Below, piece by piece: positions 1-8,243 of a stretch of DNA of 64,000 nt. The DNA comes from Aquisalimonas sp. (GTDB lineage Bacteria; Pseudomonadota; Gammaproteobacteria; Nitrococcales; Aquisalimonadaceae). A program made the translations under genes and the position numbers. Where the stretch lies: the NCBI GenBank assembly GCA_007126095.1, contig SLBZ01000051.1, positions 1 to 64,000 of the forward strand, written 5' to 3'. Each line of letters opens with the position of its first letter. The first letter of the stretch is position 1. The notes under the pieces are model-generated. The model saw nothing but the letters and a program-made list of their open reading frames with translations. It was not told the DNA's origin and searched no databases.

Positions 1-64
1 GCCTGAATCTACTGCACAGGGTCAATTGCCCTTCGGGTGGACTCCTGCTCGCCCGGCATCAGGG

Positions 65-83
65 TGTGGTCTCCCTGACCACA
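65..83. repeat. Perfect short inverted repeat at the window edge
   Basis: TGTGGTC and GACCACA form a 7-bp stem with a 5-base loop. No T-run follows on either strand, so I see no reason to call it a terminator. Nothing else was recognised in the first 99 bases. Confidence 0.4.
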
Positions 84-90
84 AGGATAA

Positions 91-119
91 AGGTACAAGG
101 GTGGACCTTCAGGTCCACC
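91..119 (-). terminator. Probable terminator of the metallophosphoesterase gene
   Basis: An 8-bp stem (100-107 with 112-119) closes a TTCA-type loop immediately beyond the stop codon of the minus-strand gene that ends at 122. The T-tract is weak (CTTGTACCT on the minus strand), so termination efficiency is uncertain. Confidence 0.45.
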
Positions 120-121
120 AC

Positions 122-937
122 TCAGGCGGCCCGGCTGTCGGCCGCCGGGGCCGCTGCCTCGTTATAGCCCCAGGCATCCCGGCATTCGGCCCACCACAGC
201 AGCTCCAGGGACCCGTCGTGGTGCTCGACCAGCGCCGTGCAGCTCTCCACCCAGTCGCCATCGTTGCAGTAGAGCACGCCGTCCACATCACGCACCTCGG
301 CGTGGTGGATGTGACCGCAGACGACACCGTCCACGTCCTGCCGGCTGGCCTCCCAGGCGACCATGTCCTCGAAGTTCGAAATGTAGGTGACAGCGTTCTT
401 CACCCGGTGTTTCACGTGCGCCGCAAGCGACCAGTAGGGAAACCCGAACAGCCGCCGCACCAGGTGCACCCAGTGGTTGGCCCGTATCAACAGGCCGTAA
501 CAGCGGCTGCCCAGCATGGCGACGGCCCGGGAGCACTTCACCACCGTGTCGAACTGGTCACCGTGCAACACCAGCAGCCTGCGACCATCCGCCGTGGTGT
601 GGATGACCTGATCCGCCATGGAGAAATTGTCGATGACACTGTCGTTGTAATCGCGCAGGGCCTCGTCGTGATTGCCCGGCAGGTAGACCACCCGGGTGCC
701 GGCCCACACCTTCTCCATGATCCGCTTGATCACCAGGTGGTGCTCCCGCGGCCAGTAGACCCGCTTGCGCATTTCCCAGACATCGACCATATCGCCGACC
801 AGGTAGAGGTAATCCGATTCGGTCGCGTCCAGGAACTCCAGCAGGTAGTCCGCCCGTGCGCCACGAAATCCCAGATGCGCATCGGAGATGAAAATGCTCC
901 GGTATCGAACCGGTTTCATGGGTTCAGCACGCGTCAT
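122..937 (-). CDS. Calcineurin-like metallophosphoesterase, PlcP/LpxH type
   Basis: A 271-residue soluble enzyme of the LpxH-like metallophosphoesterase family. The dimetal-site motifs are all present: SDAHLG (18-23), GDMVD (48-52), GNHDE (88-92), an HGDQ motif and a C-terminal CGHIHHAEV. Family members cleave pyrophosphate or phosphodiester bonds. LpxH hydrolyses UDP-2,3-diacylglucosamine, whereas the similar PlcP of rhizobia and marine bacteria is a phosphate-starvation phospholipase C that supplies diacylglycerol for glycolipids. Because this copy sits at the edge of a Pho island that also holds a glycosyltransferase (12591), I favour the PlcP role; that is inference. The start at 937 has an AGAGAG Shine-Dalgarno; codon 7 (919) is an alternative. 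No 11-bp-phased Pho box was found on its own strand. Confidence 0.8.
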   Translation of the reverse strand: MTRAEPMKPVRYRSIFISDAHLGFRGARADYLLEFLDATESDYLYLVGDMVDVWEMRKRVYWPREHHLVIKRIMEKVWAGTRVVYLPGNHDEALRDYNDSVIDNFSMADQVIHTTADGRRLLVLHGDQFDTVVKCSRAVAMLGSRCYGLLIRANHWVHLVRRLFGFPYWSLAAHVKHRVKNAVTYISNFEDMVAWEASRQDVDGVVCGHIHHAEVRDVDGVLYCNDGDWVESCTALVEHHDGSLELLWWAECRDAWGYNEAAAPAADSRAA

Positions 938-1049
938 GGTTCATCCACTCTCTCGACTGATGTTGCCAGGAGTGTGGCCTGTACTGTTGAAGTGGACGTT
1001 GCAGAACCGAGGCAGTTGTGTGACGGCTCCCCGGCCGCAGCGGCGCATC

Positions 1050-1077
1050 TGTCACGCCATTGTCGCCATCCCGTCAG
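1050..1077 (+). promoter_or_regulatory. Putative PhoB box upstream of a small unknown gene
   Basis: Three half sites (TGTCAC 1050, TGTCGC 1061, CGTCAG 1072) are spaced exactly 11 bp on the plus strand, as in PhoB direct repeats. They point to the small gene at 1137, 60 bp downstream. The box might also act on the divergent phosphoesterase gene at 937. Confidence 0.55.
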
Positions 1078-1136
1078 CATCCTGTTTTACGGCATCGCGA
1101 GAATGCACCGACCTTTCGGCTCGGGAGTATTCAGCG

Positions 1137-1400
1137 ATGCATTGGGAAACCGGAGAAGGACGACTGATCTGCGAAGGGCGTACGGTGCTGAGCAGCGACC
1201 AGATCGTACTGCGACATCAGAGTTCGTCCCGCGCGAACGGCTGGCTCGCCTACATCCCCTCGGTGGCCACGAAGATCAAGGGTCTGGGCCACCGCCGCCA
1301 CGCCCTGCTGGAACTGGAAGACGGCCGCCGCGGCTGGTTCATGGTCGTCTCGCAGACGCCCAGCCTCACTGCCCTGCGCAGCTGCGGGCGTTTCAGCTAG
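1137..1400 (+). CDS. Small hypothetical protein, possible Pho regulon member
   Basis: An 87-residue protein I do not recognise. It is rich in Arg, Gly and Ser, has no signal peptide or membrane segment, and its second half (LLELEDGRRGWFMVV) resembles a small beta-sheet fold. The ATG follows a GGGAG sequence about 9 bases upstream and a three-unit Pho box ends 60 bp before it. The gene is divergent from the phosphoesterase and convergent with the porin at 1466. The reading frame is open well upstream of the chosen ATG, so the start is uncertain and the gene itself is moderately supported. Confidence 0.5.
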   Translation: MHWETGEGRLICEGRTVLSSDQIVLRHQSSSRANGWLAYIPSVATKIKGLGHRRHALLELEDGRRGWFMVVSQTPSLTALRSCGRFS

Positions 1401-1404
1401 CGGC

Positions 1405-1432
1405 AAAGAAAAGACCCCGCATAAGCGGGGTC
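1405..1432 (-). terminator. Rho-independent terminator of the first porin
   Basis: GACCCCGC and GCGGGGTC form an 8-bp stem with a 4-base loop (1413-1432). On the minus strand it is followed by TTTTCTTT. It lies 33 bases past the stop codon of the porin ending at 1466. Confidence 0.85.
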
Positions 1433-1465
1433 AAGCTCTGGCTGGAGGAGAAGCTCGTTTTCGGG

Positions 1466-2839
1466 TCAGAACTCGAACTGGAAGCGGGCCGCGTACACCA
1501 TGCTGTCCCAGTCCTTGCGTCCGTCGCCGAATCCGTCCTCGCCACGCTGCGCATCCACATACATGACGTTGAGCTTGAGGACGATATCGTCTTCCGGATA
1601 CCAGTTGAGACCCAGCGTGTAGTGATCCAGCTTCTGGCGATCCTCGCGGTTATGGTGCTCATAGGAGTCGGCCGTCGCGAAGCGTGCCAGTACCTCCCAG
1701 GCTCCCCGGCCGCCCGCGCTCAGGGGCGACTGTATCCGGGTGGCACCGAAATCACCGCTGAACGGGCGATAGTTCCGTGTCTCACCCGTCAGGAAGTAAC
1801 TGGTCTGCACGTAGTACCCTTCCGAGGTCATGCTGGTCACGTCTTCATCAACGAAATCTTCCGAGTTGGAGTCCCGGTTGAGGTCCTGCCTGATGTACTC
1901 GCCCTGCACCGAGAACGGCCCGACGCCGAATCCGCCTTCCAGGGCAACGGTGGTGAAGTCCTTGACGTTCTCCATGTCGTTCTCGCCGATCATGCGACCA
2001 TCCACTGCCCGTGTGCCGAGGCGCGTGCGCATGCGGACCGACTCGTACTCTTTCTGGTCACCGCCGCTGCGGTCCCACTCGTACGCGTTGGCGCGGTAGT
2101 TGGCAGACACACCGAGGTGGCTCCAGAGGTCCTGCTCGGCATCAAACACCGGGGCAAACGAAGCGCGGGCCGCAAGACTGTAGCCCTCGGTCACGTCACG
2201 ATCCCTGGCAACACCATCACCGCCGAACGCACCGATCGCGGCGTAGTAATCCGGAACCAGGGTCTCGTACATCAACCCGATCTGCCGGCTTGGCCGGTAG
2301 GCGTCAACCGGCGCGGCCCGTTCAATGAAGCTGATCCGCCGTGAGCTGGTGGAGCTCTCAAGGCTGAAAGGCTCCTTGAAGTGGCCGACGGCCAACCGGC
2401 CATTGTCGAAGAGGTAGGCCATGTAGGCGTTGGCAAAACGAACCTCGTCGTCCCGGAAATCCACTTCCAGCTGCCATTCCCAATTGTCGTACATCACCCC
2501 CAGAGCACCGAGCCGGGCGCGACGGATGATCGTGCCGTAACGGGCGAGATCTCCGTCGTCGGCGTCCTCGTCATCCGTCGAGGTAAAAGGATCCTGCACG
2601 AAGGCGTAGTCGGTCATGAGCCGGCCGCGAATACCGAAGCGGTGTTTGCCGTCTTCCGTCTCGACGCGGAACTTGTTGACGCGGGTGCGGACGGGATCAT
2701 CGCTCACGTCCATCATCGGCTCGTAATCAAGACCGGCGAATCGCTGCGCGCCGGTGTCGGCGTGTGCCAGTGGTGCGGCCAGCACCGCGGCGATGGCGAG
2801 CGCCGGCGCAGCGCCCCATGTGGTTTTACTGTCGGACAT
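1466..2839 (-). CDS. OprP/OprO-like phosphate-selective porin
   Basis: A 457-residue outer-membrane beta-barrel of the OprP/OprO family, expected to form trimeric channels for phosphate or polyphosphate. A cleavable signal peptide runs to about residue 27 (LAAPLAHA). Alternating hydrophobic beta-strands follow, and the protein ends in Phe (FQFEF), the usual signature for barrel insertion. The start has a GGGGG Shine-Dalgarno. A five-unit Pho box array lies upstream (3009-3058) and a strong terminator downstream, so it is probably a single-gene unit. A second, shorter family member lies at 11193. Selectivity for Pi, polyphosphate or phosphonate cannot be told from sequence; acidic surface segments suggest a saline habitat. 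Confidence 0.85.
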   Translation of the reverse strand: MSDSKTTWGAAPALAIAAVLAAPLAHADTGAQRFAGLDYEPMMDVSDDPVRTRVNKFRVETEDGKHRFGIRGRLMTDYAFVQDPFTSTDDEDADDGDLARYGTIIRRARLGALGVMYDNWEWQLEVDFRDDEVRFANAYMAYLFDNGRLAVGHFKEPFSLESSTSSRRISFIERAAPVDAYRPSRQIGLMYETLVPDYYAAIGAFGGDGVARDRDVTEGYSLAARASFAPVFDAEQDLWSHLGVSANYRANAYEWDRSGGDQKEYESVRMRTRLGTRAVDGRMIGENDMENVKDFTTVALEGGFGVGPFSVQGEYIRQDLNRDSNSEDFVDEDVTSMTSEGYYVQTSYFLTGETRNYRPFSGDFGATRIQSPLSAGGRGAWEVLARFATADSYEHHNREDRQKLDHYTLGLNWYPEDDIVLKLNVMYVDAQRGEDGFGDGRKDWDSMVYAARFQFEF

Positions 2840-3008
2840 GCGTTACCCCCGGGTAATTGATATGTAGGTCGTTCGCGGGGAGGATGCGGTCACCCTCCGG
2901 ACAGCGGGATCAGTGGCAATCGAGCCCCTGGAGCGTCCGGTGCTCAGCTGTTGCCGCAACGCGACAGACTGTCTGCCACGAGCAACAGGGGTAGCTTAGG
3001 GGGAGCGC

Positions 3009-3058
3009 ATGACACGACCGTGAGGTTGGCATGACACGTCCGTGACGGCCCGGTGACG
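3009..3058 (-). promoter_or_regulatory. PhoB box array of five 11-bp units
   Basis: On the minus strand, half sites CGTCAC, CGTCAC, TGTCAT, CCTCAC and TGTCAT follow each other at exact 11-bp steps (plus-strand starts 3053, 3042, 3031, 3020, 3009). This is enough for two full PhoB dimer sites. It lies between the stop of the permease gene (3063) and the porin start (2839), and so most likely drives the porin. Confidence 0.8.
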
Positions 3059-3062
3059 CCGC

Positions 3063-4721
3063 TCAGCCGCGCCGTCGCAACTGGAATACCACCAGAACCA
3101 CGGTGCTGAGCAGTATGGTCACCGTCGCCATGGCCATGGCAATGGCGATTTCCCCCTGCTCGAACTGGTTGAAGATGAACGTTGCCGTGGTATCAACGCC
3201 CGGAGGCAGGAGCAGGATCGAAGCCACCAGTTCGCGCATGCAAACGATGAACGTGGTGAGCCAGGCGGCCAGCAGGGCCGGGCGCAGACGCGGCAGTACG
3301 ATGCGCGTGAACACCGTGGCGCGGCCTGCGCCCAGCATTGACGCGGCATGCTCCAGGTTCTCGCCCATGCGCTGCAGACTGGCATTGGCGTAGTTGAGCG
3401 CGTCGGTGATGTAGATCACCACGTAAGCGAGCAACAGCATCCAGACGGTGTTGTAGAGGTCGACTGGCACCCACGGGGCGTTCCAGGCCAGGATGAGCGC
3501 CACGGCCATCACGATCTTCGGGATCACGCGGGGCAGCAGCGCGATGCCGTCCAGCACGCGCTGCAGTGGCCCCGCGGAACGCACGTTGACGTAGGCAATG
3601 TACCCACCGACCAGTACACAGATCGTCGCGGCGGCCAGGCTGAGCCCGAGACTGGTCAGCAACGCCTGCAACCCACGCGATCCCGGTTCGAACAGGGCCC
3701 AGTAGTGCCGAAGGGTGAACGTCAGCTCCGCCTCGGCCCAGGAGTCCACGAGACTGGTGAGCACCATGGCGACGTAGGGCAGCACGGAACTCAGCAAAAA
3801 CAGTCCGCCGATGAACGCCCACCCCGCCCATTTCCCCCAACGGCCCAGGGGTTGCAACGCCCCCTCGCCGGGCCGGAAGGCACCGCCGCCGAGCAGGCGC
3901 GCCAGCCAGCGACTGCCGTACATGCACACCAGTGCGAACAGACACAACAGACTCGACAGCGACGTTGCCAGGGCAAAGTCCGCCGGCCAGCTCGTGATCA
4001 GATAGAAGATCTCCGCTGGCAGCAGGGGCAGATTCGAGCGCGTGCCGAGCACGGCAGGCACGCCGAAGTTCGATAGCGCCTCCAGAAACACCAGCAGACC
4101 GGAGTTGAAGACGGCGGGGAGCAGCAGCGGCAGCAGGACGTAACGCATGCGCTGGACCCAGCCCGCACCGAACAGGGTTGCCGCATCCTCGAGCCGCCTC
4201 GGCAATGATCCGAGGGTCGCTTCCACCGCCAGCGCCACGTAGCCGAACGAGGCCAGGGCCATGACCAGGGTGACGCCCCAGAAGGAGAAGAACCACAGCC
4301 GCAGCCACTCCGGCAAGCCGCCGATCAGCCCGTCGGCGAACCCCCCTTCCTGCATCACCAGGATGTAGGACAGCGCGGCGATATACGGCGGTGTCATGAT
4401 GGGCACCAGCAGGGAGAGCCGCGCCCAGAGCTTGCCGGGCAGATCCGTGCGGGCCAGGAGGTAGCCGCAGGGAATGCCGAACACCCAGCTCACCACCGTG
4501 ACCGCCCCGGCCCAGGCCAGGGATGTCCGGATCATGGCCGGCAGCTCGGGGGTCTCCAGTATACGGCGGTAGGCTTCGCCGAAGCCGTCCAGCGACCCAC
4601 CGAGAATATCCGGAAAGACACTCTGGGCGAAAAGGACCGCCAGTGGATACCCTGCCGCGACCGCCAGCAACAGCAGACACAGCAGCAGCGGCAACCGGGC
4701 CCTCAGGTACACCATCAGCAT
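3063..4721 (-). CDS. FbpB-type ABC transporter permease, fused double domain
   Basis: A 552-residue inner-membrane permease with two fused BPD_transp_1 halves and about a dozen hydrophobic segments; each half carries an EAA-type loop (EDAATLFGAG near 178-187 and EHAASMLGAG near 456-465). This fused layout is typical of the Fe(III) FbpB/SfuB family and of putative 2-aminoethylphosphonate permeases (TIGR03262-like). It is the last gene of a minus-strand operon ATPase-binding protein-permease, 18 bp after the binding-protein gene. The Shine-Dalgarno is weak and Met3 (4715) is an alternative start. Location inside a Pho island makes a phosphorus substrate more likely than iron, but sequence alone does not decide. 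Confidence 0.85.
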   Translation of the reverse strand: MLMVYLRARLPLLLCLLLLAVAAGYPLAVLFAQSVFPDILGGSLDGFGEAYRRILETPELPAMIRTSLAWAGAVTVVSWVFGIPCGYLLARTDLPGKLWARLSLLVPIMTPPYIAALSYILVMQEGGFADGLIGGLPEWLRLWFFSFWGVTLVMALASFGYVALAVEATLGSLPRRLEDAATLFGAGWVQRMRYVLLPLLLPAVFNSGLLVFLEALSNFGVPAVLGTRSNLPLLPAEIFYLITSWPADFALATSLSSLLCLFALVCMYGSRWLARLLGGGAFRPGEGALQPLGRWGKWAGWAFIGGLFLLSSVLPYVAMVLTSLVDSWAEAELTFTLRHYWALFEPGSRGLQALLTSLGLSLAAATICVLVGGYIAYVNVRSAGPLQRVLDGIALLPRVIPKIVMAVALILAWNAPWVPVDLYNTVWMLLLAYVVIYITDALNYANASLQRMGENLEHAASMLGAGRATVFTRIVLPRLRPALLAAWLTTFIVCMRELVASILLLPPGVDTTATFIFNQFEQGEIAIAMAMATVTILLSTVVLVVFQLRRRG

Positions 4722-4739
4722 GCCCGGAAACCGGCCTGA

Positions 4740-5756
4740 TCAGTCATCGCCGCGCACCACCTCGGCGCGTTCGATCTCGATCTGAAAACGGCGCAGGACG
4801 CGGTTCTGGCTGGCCAGTGCCGCTTCCACGTCGTCCTGGAACAGCGGCGGCAGCTCCCGCGTCCCCCGGGTCGAGGACGGCTCCGTGTCGCGTCGCGCCG
4901 GAAGCAGGTGCTCGTCGGCCACACGCCGCTGCACGGGTTCGGTGAAATAGAAATCCACAAAGGCCCGGGCCGCATCGGGCGCTCCGGTGCCAGCCATTAT
5001 GGCAATGGGCCGACGGACCATGGCGGAGCCGGAGGGCGGGTAATGCATGACCACCGGGGCGCCATCGGCGATCTGGCGGTAGATGAGATAATCCACGGCG
5101 CCCAGTATCAGGTCGTAGGTTCCCACCAGCAGCCCGCTGATCGCCTGGCTGTTGGCGGCCGCGAAATCGAGGCCACTTCGACGCAGACCGAGAAAGTCAG
5201 CCCACATGGCGTCCTCGGAGAGCGCATACGCAACCACGAAGTCCGCCGCCGAACCGGAACGCGACGGTGACGGCATGGTCACACGGCCCTGGAAGTCTCC
5301 GTCGAACACCGTGGCCCAGTCCAGGCCATCCTGATGCCTGTCTTCCCGGGCGGCCATCCCCACCAGCGCGGCGGAGGTGGCATAGTAGTAGCTATCGGGG
5401 TCGTGCCAGCCCGCCTCCGTCGCATCCACCCAGTCCGGGTCCGGATAGCGTAACAGCCGGTCATCGGCTTTCAGCGCCTCGGCGGCAACCTCGCTGGCGA
5501 AGATCACCACGTCGGCGCGAGGGCGATACCGTTCGGCCTCCAGACGGGCCATCACCTGCCCCGTGGTGGCACCGAAGAACTCGACGGTCACTCCCGTCTC
5601 CCGGACGAAGTCATCGATAACGGCTTCTGCCAGCGGTCGCGGCCCGGCGGAATAAACAACCAGCGCGTCACCGTCGCCGTCATCACCAACACAGCCGGCC
5701 ACGAGGCCAAGCACCAGCGGCAGCAGGGCCGGGAGTGTCCGGGAAAGCAGGCCCAT
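4740..5756 (-). CDS. Substrate-binding lipoprotein of the first FbpABC-like transporter
   Basis: A 338-residue family 1 extracellular solute-binding protein. The N-terminus carries a lipoprotein signal with lipobox VAGC at about 19-22, so it is tethered to the inner membrane outer face. The fold is FbpA/PhnS-like (VVYSAGPRPLAEAV at the start, a mid-protein SRSGSAADF segment and GTGAPDAARAFVDFYF later). The ATG overlaps the ATPase stop by one base (TGATG), showing translational coupling; a TTG just upstream is an alternative start. The conserved Tyr pair that binds iron in FbpA is not obvious to me, consistent with a non-iron ligand such as an organophosphonate. The assignment of ligand is inference. 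Confidence 0.8.
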   Translation of the reverse strand: MGLLSRTLPALLPLVLGLVAGCVGDDGDGDALVVYSAGPRPLAEAVIDDFVRETGVTVEFFGATTGQVMARLEAERYRPRADVVIFASEVAAEALKADDRLLRYPDPDWVDATEAGWHDPDSYYYATSAALVGMAAREDRHQDGLDWATVFDGDFQGRVTMPSPSRSGSAADFVVAYALSEDAMWADFLGLRRSGLDFAAANSQAISGLLVGTYDLILGAVDYLIYRQIADGAPVVMHYPPSGSAMVRRPIAIMAGTGAPDAARAFVDFYFTEPVQRRVADEHLLPARRDTEPSSTRGTRELPPLFQDDVEAALASQNRVLRRFQIEIERAEVVRGDD

Positions 5757-6823
5757 CAATCCGATAGGAACCGCATGGCGCTTGCCGGGAAGCGCACGTG
5801 CACCGCCCCGCCGCGATGCACGGCGCCATCGGCGAAACCGCGGATCAGTCGCCCGTTCGGCAAGGTGGCGAACGCCTCATGCCGATCCCCGAGGAAATTG
5901 GTCTGCTCGCACGTTGCCGGCAGCTCCACCAGGTCGTCACCGCTGCAACACCGCTCCGAGGAAATGCAGATCGCTTCGCGGCGCACCAGGCACTGCCCCG
6001 ACTCCGCCGCCAGCGCCCCGTTGCCCGGAAGATCCAGCACGCCATCGTCGATCACGATACTGCTGCCGTTGCGGCGGTAGGGCATCAGGTTGCTCGCACC
6101 GAGGAACTCGGCGACGAACTGCGTCCGCGGTTCGTTGTAGATCACCTCCGGCGTCCCGCACTGCTCGATGCGCCCGCGGTTCATCACCGCCACCTGGTCA
6201 GCCAGCGTGAACGCTTCGGCCTGATCGTGGGTGACATACACGGCGGTGAGCCCCGTCTCCCGAAGCAGGCGCGCCAGTTCATGCTTGAGGTCTTCGCGCA
6301 GACGGGCATCCAGCGCCGAAAGGGGCTCGTCGAGCAGCATGAGGTCCGGCTGCACGGCCAGGGCCCGCGCAATGGCCACCCGCTGCTGCTGTCCGCCGGA
6401 GAGCTGGTCCGGGCGACGGTTGCGGAAGGCGCCCATCTGGACCTGGTCGAGCACCTCCTGCACGCGTCGGGCGCGGCGAGGCGCATTGACCCGCTGCATG
6501 CGCAACCCGAAGGCGACATTCTCCGACACGGTCATGTGCGGCCACAGGCTGAAGTCCTGAAACACCATGGAGAACCCGCGCTCGCGCATGGCCACATGGA
6601 TGCCGTTGGCAGGGTCGTCGAGCGTGCGCCCGCGGCACGCCAGCGTTCCCGAGTCAGCGGCCAGCATGCCCGTGATCACGTTCAACAGGGTGGACTTGCC
6701 GCAGCCGGACGGCCCCAGCAACACGACACACTCGCCCTGATTCACCTTCAGATCGATCCCGTCCAGCACCCGCTGACCGGCGAACTCCTTCGTGAGCCCC
6801 TTGCACTGCATGAACGTTGCCAT
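5756..6823 (-). CDS. ABC transporter ATPase of the first FbpABC-like transporter
   Basis: A 355-residue FbpC/PotA-type ATPase. It has Walker [10 protein letters not shown], signature [15 protein letters not shown], Walker B LMLLDEPLSALD and the H-loop TVYVTHDQAEA-like segment (AVYVTHDQAEAF), followed by a C-terminal regulatory TOBE-like region of about 110 residues. It energises the permease at 3063. The start is supported by GGAGG four bases before ATG. It is first in its operon and divergent from the second transporter (7046). A cysteine pair (CC in ICISSERCCSGDD) in the regulatory tail is unusual and could be a sensing or artefactual feature. Confidence 0.85.
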   Translation of the reverse strand: MATFMQCKGLTKEFAGQRVLDGIDLKVNQGECVVLLGPSGCGKSTLLNVITGMLAADSGTLACRGRTLDDPANGIHVAMRERGFSMVFQDFSLWPHMTVSENVAFGLRMQRVNAPRRARRVQEVLDQVQMGAFRNRRPDQLSGGQQQRVAIARALAVQPDLMLLDEPLSALDARLREDLKHELARLLRETGLTAVYVTHDQAEAFTLADQVAVMNRGRIEQCGTPEVIYNEPRTQFVAEFLGASNLMPYRRNGSSIVIDDGVLDLPGNGALAAESGQCLVRREAICISSERCCSGDDLVELPATCEQTNFLGDRHEAFATLPNGRLIRGFADGAVHRGGAVHVRFPASAMRFLSD

Positions 6824-7045
6824 GACGCCTCCGTTAACGGTCCTGCGTTCGGTGGACCGTTTTCATGACCCCTAGTGAACGGGAAAGAGATTGCAGGGGT
6901 ATGACAGAAGCGCTGATGAGTCATCAAACGGTCACACGGAATTAACGCCTGGTTCACGAATTTTTTCCAAGGTAGACGGCCTGCGCAACGGCAAGGATGC
7001 GGCGCAATCCATCCGACACCGTCATTCCGAGCAGGAGGATTCCCC
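6824..7045. promoter_or_regulatory. Divergent promoter region between two ABC transporters, weak Pho box
   Basis: The 222-bp gap serves divergent operons. On the plus strand AGTCAT (6919), GGTCAC (6930) and GTTCAC (6952) keep 11-bp phasing with one unit missing. On the minus strand only an isolated TGTCAT (6901-6906) stands out. PhoB control is therefore plausible for the plus-strand operon and weak for the other. Confidence 0.4.
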
Positions 7046-8104
7046 ATGTGGCACCGCCGCCCCCGTCTGAATTCCTGGCGCCTGACCTTGCTGCTGGCCG
7101 CCAGCGGCCTGAGCGCCTCGGCCGTCGCCGTGGCCGATGAACCCGAACCCAGCGATGACGTCCTCACCGTCTACCTGCACGACCACGGCGACGCCATCGC
7201 CGAGCGCTTCACTGAAGACACGGGCATCGAAGCCCAGATCGTCGACATGAGCGGCGGCGAGATTCTGGCCCGCATCGAGGCCGAGCGCGCCAACCCGCAG
7301 TGGGACGTGGTGTACGTACAGGGGCACGGCAGCGTGCACCGGCTCTACGAGACCGGCCAGCTGCTGGATGACGGCTGGCAGCCGGAGGCCGCCGCGAACT
7401 ACACCGAGATGGGTCGCCAGATCTACGAGCAGGACCCGGAGACCGCCTGGTGGCCGGTGACGGTGAACGCCCCCGCTCTGCTCGTCTACAACCCGGACTA
7501 CGTGGACGCGGAAGACGTCACCAGCTGGGACGCCCTGCACGACCCGCAGTTCGAGGGCCGCGTGGGCATGCCGGATCCGGCCATCAGCGGCCCGGCCTAC
7601 CCCTACGTGTCCTGGTTCTTCGAGGACGACATGGATGCCGGCTACGCGTTCTGGGAGAAGGTCTTCGACAACGGCGTGCGCATGTACCGCTCCAACAGCC
7701 CGGTGGCCGAAGCCCTGGCCGCGGGTGATATCTGGATCGCCGGCCTGGAAGAGCCCAACACCTACGGCGAAGTGGAAAAGGACGAGCGCATCGAGGTGGT
7801 CTATCCCGAGGAAGGCACCCCCGGCGCTGCCCGCGCGGTCGGTATCTCGGCGGATACAGAAGTAGCCGATGACGCCAAGGCCTTCATCGAGTGGATGCTC
7901 TCCGCCGAGACCCAGCAGTACCTCACCGAGATCGAGCACCGCAACAAGTACTTCGTGCCGCTGATCGAGGGCGCCGAACCCAACGACCTGCTACCCCCGA
8001 ACCAGTTCCTGGATCAGGTGACCCCGTACGAGTTCACCGACTACGAATGGGCCGGCGAGGTGGAAGCAGAAATCAAGCGCTGGTTCAGCGACATGGCCCA
8101 GTGA
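7046..8104 (+). CDS. Periplasmic binding protein of the second FbpABC-like transporter
   Basis: A 352-residue family 1 solute-binding protein with a Sec signal peptide ending near residue 31 (SAVAVADE). AGGAGG lies just upstream of the ATG. The body has FbpA/PhnS-like features (LTVYLHDHGDAIAERF, ARIEAERANPQWDVV, DDAKAFIEWMLSAETQQYL). It is highly acidic. It is soluble, not a lipoprotein, unlike the binding protein of the neighbouring system, and the two are only distantly alike. It is first in the operon binding protein-permease-ATPase. A hairpin after the stop (8148-8176) may raise its level over the membrane components. The ligand is unknown; phosphonate is likelier than iron from context. 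Confidence 0.85.
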   Translation: MWHRRPRLNSWRLTLLLAASGLSASAVAVADEPEPSDDVLTVYLHDHGDAIAERFTEDTGIEAQIVDMSGGEILARIEAERANPQWDVVYVQGHGSVHRLYETGQLLDDGWQPEAAANYTEMGRQIYEQDPETAWWPVTVNAPALLVYNPDYVDAEDVTSWDALHDPQFEGRVGMPDPAISGPAYPYVSWFFEDDMDAGYAFWEKVFDNGVRMYRSNSPVAEALAAGDIWIAGLEEPNTYGEVEKDERIEVVYPEEGTPGAARAVGISADTEVADDAKAFIEWMLSAETQQYLTEIEHRNKYFVPLIEGAEPNDLLPPNQFLDQVTPYEFTDYEWAGEVEAEIKRWFSDMAQ

Positions 8105-8147
8105 ATGACCCCGAAACGCGGTCTCTGACCGCGCCAGCTTGACGCAC

Positions 8148-8180
8148 ACGGGTGGAGTCCTCGGGGCTCCGCCCGTCTTT
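8148..8180 (+). terminator. Intra-operon hairpin, probable attenuator
   Basis: ACGGGTGGAG pairs with CTCCGCCCGT (10 bp with one G-U pair, 9-base loop), followed only by CTTT. It lies between the binding-protein and permease genes, where partial termination or 3' end protection of the first message is common. Confidence 0.55.
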
Positions 8181-8243
8181 GCGTTCCAGAACTGCCAACA
8201 AAACGTGTACCGACGGACCCATCATTACCGGAGTATTCGCACC

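Noticed and set aside
938..1049. Minus-strand Pho box for the phosphoesterase
   Set aside because: Only an isolated CGTCAC (plus 1020-1025) is present; neighbours at 11-bp steps do not match.
26..2344. Long plus-strand open frame over the phosphoesterase and porin genes
   Set aside because: It is antisense to two recognisable genes, has no domain or ribosome-binding site, and is typical of high-GC shadow frames.
3193..4680. 495-codon minus-strand frame inside the first permease gene
   Set aside because: Same strand, shifted frame of a clear membrane permease; the alternative protein is Arg/Gly/Ala-rich with no motif.
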